DNA of 64,000 nt from Haemonchus contortus (taxonomy: Eukaryota; Nematoda; Chromadorea; Rhabditida; Trichostrongylidae), in the NCBI GenBank assembly GCA_000469685.2, contig LS997563.1, positions 13,245,440 through 13,309,439 of the forward strand. The letters are read 5' to 3'. Positions 58,202-64,000 of the stretch are shown here, in pieces. The position numbers were made by a program, and so were the translations under genes. A model generated the notes under the pieces. That model ran no database searches. It was not told the origin of the DNA and was given only the letters and a program-made list of their open reading frames with translations. Every line of letters starts with the position of its first letter. The first letter of the stretch is position 1.

Positions 58202-61200
58202 ATGCCTCTACTGAACAAAAAACCTATCGAAAGATGTGAATTACCTGCAAATGTAAAGCTCACGGATAAAGTATTCTTTTTAGAGGCCAGTAATGAAATA
58301 TTCGTCACATATGAGTAAGTTGATCTTTTTGTTTCATGTTTTCCTCAATTCCATGTCATAAGTAAAGTGACTGAGAGCATTTCCGATTTGATCTACATCG
58401 TAGTGATTAATATTTCAGTGAATTTTTCGAGAGAATGATTCAACTCAATTCAACTTTATTCTCTTGTGAATTTACGGGCAAAACAGGACTGACGTTTTTT
58501 GAAGCGCTAGAATCGGAAAAACAAGCCATGGTATGCTTTTTCTGCTTTTTTTTTTTACCTCGACCTTGAGGAAGCCGTTGATAGCTTCTTGAGTCGAAGG
58601 CATTCTCAATATTATAGAATGCCCCTCGAGTTCAATTAGACAATGGCCTTCATCCTTTGGCTATCACAAAGCCTGTGGGTTCCAACATGGGCTGAGTGAG
58701 TAGCATTGTGGGCGAGATCTGATGATAAGGTTGGCTGGCAGTTATTTCCCACCCTACATCCCTTAGACATGCCTGTTCCTTGTCTTTTACGGGTTTGATG
58801 CTTCACACTGTTCAGAGCGGATTTATTCGAGTACCAATATCGACCCTCGAGCTTATATATTGCCTCATCCACCGTGCTCCCCTCTGACTCATGTGGAACG
58901 GTTTTTGCTGGTACGGAAACCTCACTGACTTTGTCATTGTCCTTTCACTTCACTTACCATCAGTTTTCTCATTCTTCCTTGTCCCGTGTCCATATAACTT
59001 ATTGTAGTGAATGAAGAAGAAAAGATTAGAAAAAATCGCAATAAAGGCATCGTTAATATCTCATGGCCGTTAGAGGCGTATCGGGCCTCCCAACAGCTTT
59101 GCAAGATAGTAGGATATAGGTATGAATCGGAAGAGAGTGTTTCAGAAAGGCGAATCAATGAAATTCCTACTAGCATAGTGAGGGTGATGATAAAGTAGGG
59201 TTACAGAATCGTGAGATCGCGGAATAGCAAACTGTGAGAAGATGGGTTCAACCGATCGATACGTATCCAATTCTACTGCTCAATTCCAGCCTTTCATCCC
59301 CTGTTATTCTGGAAAACTGCACTCATAGTTCGCTAACACCAGAGGAAACGATTCGATTGGAAGAATTTGTCGATCATGAAAAGAATTGATGCTGGAAGAT
59401 GGCATTAACTCATCTGTGAAAATGCGCTTGGGGGACCACTGTACCCGACTGTGCTTCTAGCCCTTTTCGCGCCTTCTTTGGGCTCTCTCGGCTGGGCGGT
59501 ATCCTTCGCGTAAGCCTTTGCACATTCAAATAACCACAACCAATCAATAATCGATTGGGCGTACGATTCCCGTTTGTTACCAGCTTTTTAGGCGAAGTAT
59601 GCAACTCATCCTCTTCGGTGCTCCTACCCACATGAGGCTTATGCAAAAAAGTGCATTGTCCTGGTTAAGAAACGCTTCAAACAATCATTGAAGGCCCGAA
59701 AGCCTCTGACCCACCCTTCTTTGCGTTCAAGCGCCCAAGTGTTAGGAGGACTGAGTCGAGAGTGTGGTACAGTACACTCGGACGAACAACTCGTCTATCC
59801 TTCCAAGCTTGTAAATCTAATAGTGTTCTTCTACTTTTTCACACGAAAGTGGTCTACAAGCTCGAAGACGCTAAAAAACCCATCTCCTTTTATTGGTACA
59901 TTCCAACAACCCGGGCATGGTGAGAGGGTTAGTTAAAAGGGTACACAAGGGTGGCGGTACGTTTCCCTGGATTTCCACTGCAAGCGGCAGCGGTTCTGCG
60001 GCGACTACCTATCTTTCCACTGGCGGTTCAAACTTTTCCTTTCGCAGCGCGCGATGCTTGCGATAGGGTGCAACGAGCGCGATGCGATGTTTAGAGAGTA
60101 GTATCACACCCGGGTGTATCACAGCTCAGAATCTTTTCGATGGGATTTATCAGATAAAAAAATAATGATCCTTCACAAAGATTTTTTCCTCCCTCGCAAC
60201 TGTGACCCTCCCGTCTGTTATTCAAACAAAGCCCCTTCGATCATGAGCAGAAAAGTCGAAGTGAGGAAATCGTAGTAGTCATAACATGGTGAGGGACTGC
60301 AGACAAGAGGAGAACAACGGGTGCCTTTTTACGTGGGCTTCAAACGAGGCGCGATCGGCTCGCTGGTTCACCATGACTATGCGGCTAGATAAGGACCAAT
60401 GCCTGAAGTTAATGTTTTCATGCCCAAGAGGTCCTTGCTCAAACGAAGTCACAGTAATCGTGCTGTTCGATTAGAGGTAATTGGAGGGGAGGGGTTCAAG
60501 ACGTGCGATTCCCAATGATTCGCGGCATACTCTCACTAATCACCACCACTTAACCATCTTTCAGTTCCCCTTTCATTTTAGTCGATTTGCGGCCACCTGG
60601 CTGCCCTGAATCAACCTCTGACTGGTGGAACCTGCGCCTTACCCCACACGGGACGTGCGTTTATACTCTGTTGCGGTTGAAGGCTAATGAGCGCCGGGAA
60701 TTTGGCTAATACGCAACTGACAGCGCCGTTCATCGATATATCACGTTGTCAACGACTCATGTGACCCATGGTGTTTAAGGGTGCCAAAAAAGGCTGCTGT
60801 GCTCTTTCTCTTCAACTAATTACAGGCTTTCCAATGATTACTTGGCGATTTGCCTTTGGAGCAACTTTGCTTCCATAAGTGCTTGCTTCCTTGCTATTTC
60901 TATCATCGACTTTGTATAAAGCGACCTCGTCCATTGGTCATAAGCATCCAAACACGGTGAATGCGGTTTAAATAGCAGTAACTATCATAATGTCTTTGTC
61001 AGAGGAAGGCACAGTGACATCCCAGCAGTGCAGAAAGGGGTGGGGCAATTGGCCACACTAAATATAATTGATTGCTGCTGGTTCGCTCGATGACGGATAC
61101 GCCACAGTGACGGGAAGAAGTTTCTATCGAGATCTATTGTTTCAGAGAGCGCTTGGTAATTTCCCTCCACAATTAGAGCAGTCAGTTCTTTACCTTGTCA

Positions 61201-64000
61201 GGAAACACCTGTGTCGAGGTCGTTTCGAGGATCTTCTCAATGATGTGTCCTTGTTCATGAAGGTTTGTTTAAATACTTTGTGGGACGTCCAGAACAATGA
61301 AGATGCTGAGAATTTTTCGCTTTTAGGACCGGTATTTTGTTGGCGAGGAGTGTTCATATATTGATGGTAATCTTAGGATACCTGTGAGGATCACCGGTGT
61401 TACTGTAGTGAAGGATTGGCAGCCTGAAAATGTGTAAGTCACCATGAACTTTGGCGCTATTGCTCATAACTTTATGTTACTTATTTTTTGCCTTTGATAT
61501 CCACTACTGTTTGTTTCAGCAGTGGGAAGGAGCCACAAGTTCCACCCCCAGATACGTTCCGTTATTCAGTGAAATTCCTGGAAAGTAACCCTCTGTATCC
61601 ACCGCCGGACTCATCGCCTGGGAATGATGCCTTTGACAACCTACTCATTCCCCACACCTCTTTGCAGTTCGTTTTATTCTCTCTTGTTGTTTTCTATTGC
61701 TTAGTTTTGAAATATGGACTGCGTAACAGCAGTCTTAGACGTTTTCGAAAGCTAGAGTATGCAGTGATCTGAATTTCAGTCGCGCTAGGAGCGTTGCTTC
61801 CAAGCCGAAGTTGAAACTATATTTGAAGAATTCTTGTTTGGTCCGTAACGAAAGATATGACATCAAAGTAAGTTGAGCATTTTTCAAAATTTATTGGAGT
61901 GTACTTCGATAAGTATCTTTCGTAGCTCTCATAGATTATCGTGAGGTATTGTGCGGGGTTGGCATAAACTGATTTCATCGTGGAACTGAATAGTTGTGAA
62001 ATCTAGCATAGTTTGTCCCACATACGTGCGACAAGCATGAATGGTAACCGAAATAAGACGTTCACGTTGGAGTATGGTCAGAACGTTTTGAAGTCTCTGA
62101 AGGAACGGAGGTACACTATGCAAAAGTTCCGGTGGTGTTGGGGACCAAACCCTCATCTTTCGGCTGCAGAGGAACAATGCTGCCACTGCACCGCGTTGAC
62201 GCTCGTATCGAAGCGGCGATTAAGCATTTCTCAACTAAACTTATATTAAAGCAATCTTTGATCGCTCATAATTTCTTTTTTTTATCGACATACCTGAACC
62301 TCGGGCGGAGGTTACGTAGTGCCAATTGGCGCACTTCACACACACATGGTCACGGATGCGAATCCCGGATCGATGCCCGCCTAGGCCAACCAAGCATTCC
62401 ATCCCTCCGGGGTCGGTTATTTGGTACCAGACTCGTCTGGGAGGTTAAAAGCACTGACTTTTACAGCGGCTGGCCACCGCAAGTCATTGTATAGGCCATA
62501 TACGCATTTATTTTACCGCTACTATTATGAATGGAAGTCGAATGAGGGGGAGCATCCCTCAGATGGGATTGATTAACGACCCAAGACTTCATCCTTTACA
62601 CCTGAGCCTCCACCATGAGGCATAAAACACTCTTTCCTGGTAAGGCTTTAAAAGGCGGTCGTGTTAAGACATCATGAGGTGGCGCCCTCCCGCGGCGACC
62701 AAGCTTGGCACGCGGGCCTCTATAACTCTTCTGATACACATCGATCAGATTTTGAACCGGATTCGCATTTTCATTGTACCATTTTTGCTTTCATTTTTTT
62801 TTCTATTCGGTTCTTGTGTACTATATTGTTTGGATTACTTGCTTTCTAAGAGAGCGATTTGTGATATTGTTAAGGAGAAATTTATTAGTGAAATCGACGC
62901 ACTGACATGGAGTTCAATATGCGGTGGTCCACTTCCGTATTTCCCCCGAACTCCAATGTTACAACGAGGACGTCAACCAAAATCGGCGACTGCATCGCTG
63001 TCAACACCTTCAGCACAGCCTCATTCTCCAAGTCTTGAATGTAAACAAGTGCTTTTTTTCAAACACACTATTCATTGTTTAATGTTAAATTCAAGGTACT
63101 AGTGAAACTCCAAAAAAACCCTCAACGAAAGAGGTAAAATCACAAGGAAGAAAGTCCGAAACAACCAAAGGGCTAACTGAGAAGAAGAAAAATCAGGTGA
63201 TTTTTTGGTTTCGTTGCATATCCGCAAATATGTAGCGACAGAGTTTATTGTTTTTTCTACCACTTCTAGCATAGTGGCTGTCGTTTGAGTTTCGATTTTG
63301 GAGCCTTTCCAAGGTAGGGAGCCTTTAGGGTCAGTTTTCTTGGTCCTAGCCTTCTCCAAAGCCCGTGGCAATAAAGAACTAATGAAGCTCAAACGCCAAA
63401 AGCACATTAGCTCATCATTTCAGGATATGAAAGAAGGCAGGGCAGCCGAAACGTTGACCTAGTATAAGCTCACCACCAATGGAAAGGCCTCAATCTTAAT
63501 TCGAACGATATAGCATGAACAGCCTGATAAGTTCAATTGTTAACAGATAGGGTTACAACAAGAGGAGCTGGCTTCGATCTTCGAAAAGGCTCGCAGGTTT
63601 GGAGTTGATTTGACAAAGTATGAGCAGAAAACACGTTTGCTGACCACCAACGAGATTGCAGAACTAAAGCTTCTCATCAAGTCTTCGAGGACTCAGGTAT
63701 TGAACCAATCTAGATTTCAAGTTGGGTCGTCAGATGTAACATAGACGTTCAGGAGAGAGAACTCGCGCGTGAAGCAAAGAGAATGAAAATGAAGGCGAAG
63801 CATGAGTGGCAGAAGAAAAGAGACGATTTGGATTGCGATGATCTGAAGGTCCGGTTATTTCAAACGAAAACTTCTAAATTGTTCTGTAGAGGTGCCCGCC
63901 AGTATAGCTACGGTGAACAGATCATTGCTCTGAAAAAGGGGAGACAAGCAGTTGGATCGGTATTGTTTAATCAACTCGCCGCGTGCGGCAGTCGCTGACT
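58202..64000 (+). CDS. BAZ1A/ACF1-like WAC-domain chromatin remodelling protein, 5' part
   Basis: This is the non-catalytic subunit family of ISWI complexes (ACF/WICH). The first codons MPLLNKKPIERCELP and the EIFVTYEEF-type block open a WAC domain, then TGLTFFEALESEKQA, QLEQSVLYLVRKHLCRGRFEDL and GEECSYIDG. Exons: 58202-58314, 58419-58530, 61146-61262, 61327-61433, 61520-61666, 61780-61867, 62851-63040, 63096-63196, 63547-63696 and 63753-63848 (about 407 codons, phases consistent). A Ser/Thr/Pro linker and a Lys/Glu-rich coiled segment ending DLDCDDLK come before the DDT domain, which must lie beyond the window. The start sits directly on a TTTACAG acceptor. The donor after 63848 (GTCCGG) is weak. 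BAZ1A rather than BAZ1B is inference. Confidence 0.9.
58531..61145. other. intron 2 of the WAC gene, 2.6 kb
   Basis: It contains a copy of the dispersed GC-rich repeat at 59943-60125 (GGTGGCGGTACGTTTCCC, TTTCGCAGCGCGCGATGC and GAGCGCGATGCGATG blocks). The sequence at 59610-59665 (CGGTGCTCCTACCCACATGAGGCTTATG) is shared with 6869-6905 and is probably another dispersed repeat. Nothing coding was identified. Confidence 0.55.
62297..62592 (+). repeat. tRNA-derived SINE, most complete copy
   Basis: It starts CGGGCGGAGGTTACGTAGTGCC and contains the box B-like GCGAATCCCGGATCG, GCCCGCCTAGGCC, GGGGTCGG, GGGAGGTTAAAAGC, CGGCTGGCCACCGCAAGTCATTG and the 3' block with GGAAGTCGAATG, ending near TTCATCCTTTACACC. 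At about 296 bp it gives the family length. It lies in intron 6 of the WAC gene. Confidence 0.85.

Noticed and set aside
63424..63462. Possible exon after CATTTCAG in the WAC gene
   Set aside because: It runs into an in-frame TAG without a GT donor; skipping to 63547 keeps the frame.

Overview
The window is eukaryotic and looks like a parasitic strongylid nematode, possibly a hookworm; the genus is inference. Small exons are separated by GT-AG introns, some only about 54-58 nt long, with nematode-type TTTCAG acceptors. Acceptor-like sites lie within about 15 nt of start codons, as expected for spliced-leader trans-splicing. The proteins resemble nematode family members. Much of the rest is transposon debris: mariner, Tc1, piggyBac, LINEs, a tRNA-derived SINE and several MITEs.

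Four protein-coding genes could be assembled exon by exon. (1) A hyaluronidase / chondroitin-hydrolase family gene on + (11272-26954) has 12 exons and an inferred 511 aa with a catalytic D-x-E motif and a C-terminal EGF-like module. (2) A mitochondrial succinyl-CoA:3-ketoacid CoA-transferase (SCOT/OXCT1) gene on + (45417-52995) has 15 exons and 517 aa. (3) A gene for ribosomal protein uL23 (RPL23A) on - (53490-55894) has 3 exons and 151 aa, and is convergent with SCOT. (4) The 5' part of a BAZ1A/ACF1-like WAC-domain chromatin remodelling gene on + (58202 to beyond the window end) has 10 visible exons. These genes do not form a pathway; they are separate housekeeping or secreted functions in a repeat-rich neighbourhood.

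Layout: 1-11270 is intergenic, with old SINEs, a dispersed GC-rich repeat and a 510-bp mariner deletion derivative just before the hyaluronidase start. 11272-26954 is the hyaluronidase gene. Its intron 10 carries a three-level nest: an intact piggyBac (TTAA) inside a broken mariner (TA) inside a SINE. 27000-34100 holds a mariner relic with a hairpin, an RTE-like 3' fragment, an AGAAC microsatellite and SINE copies. 34150-38890 is a decayed minus-strand LINE whose endonuclease is split by another mariner relic. 39060-39510 is a gag-like zinc-knuckle fragment. 42430-43030 is a ~145-bp tandem repeat followed by a CA-rich microsatellite. 45417-52995 is SCOT, with a 151-bp TTAA-flanked palindrome and a 205-bp TIR element in its introns. 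After RPL23A and a second copy of a 530-bp MITE, the WAC gene runs off the right edge.

The most unusual features are the exactly delimited nested insertion with an uninterrupted 509-codon piggyBac transposase, the perfect 62-bp-arm palindrome with TTAA flanks, and two new-looking TIR element families. I saw no operon, CRISPR or free-standing RNA gene.
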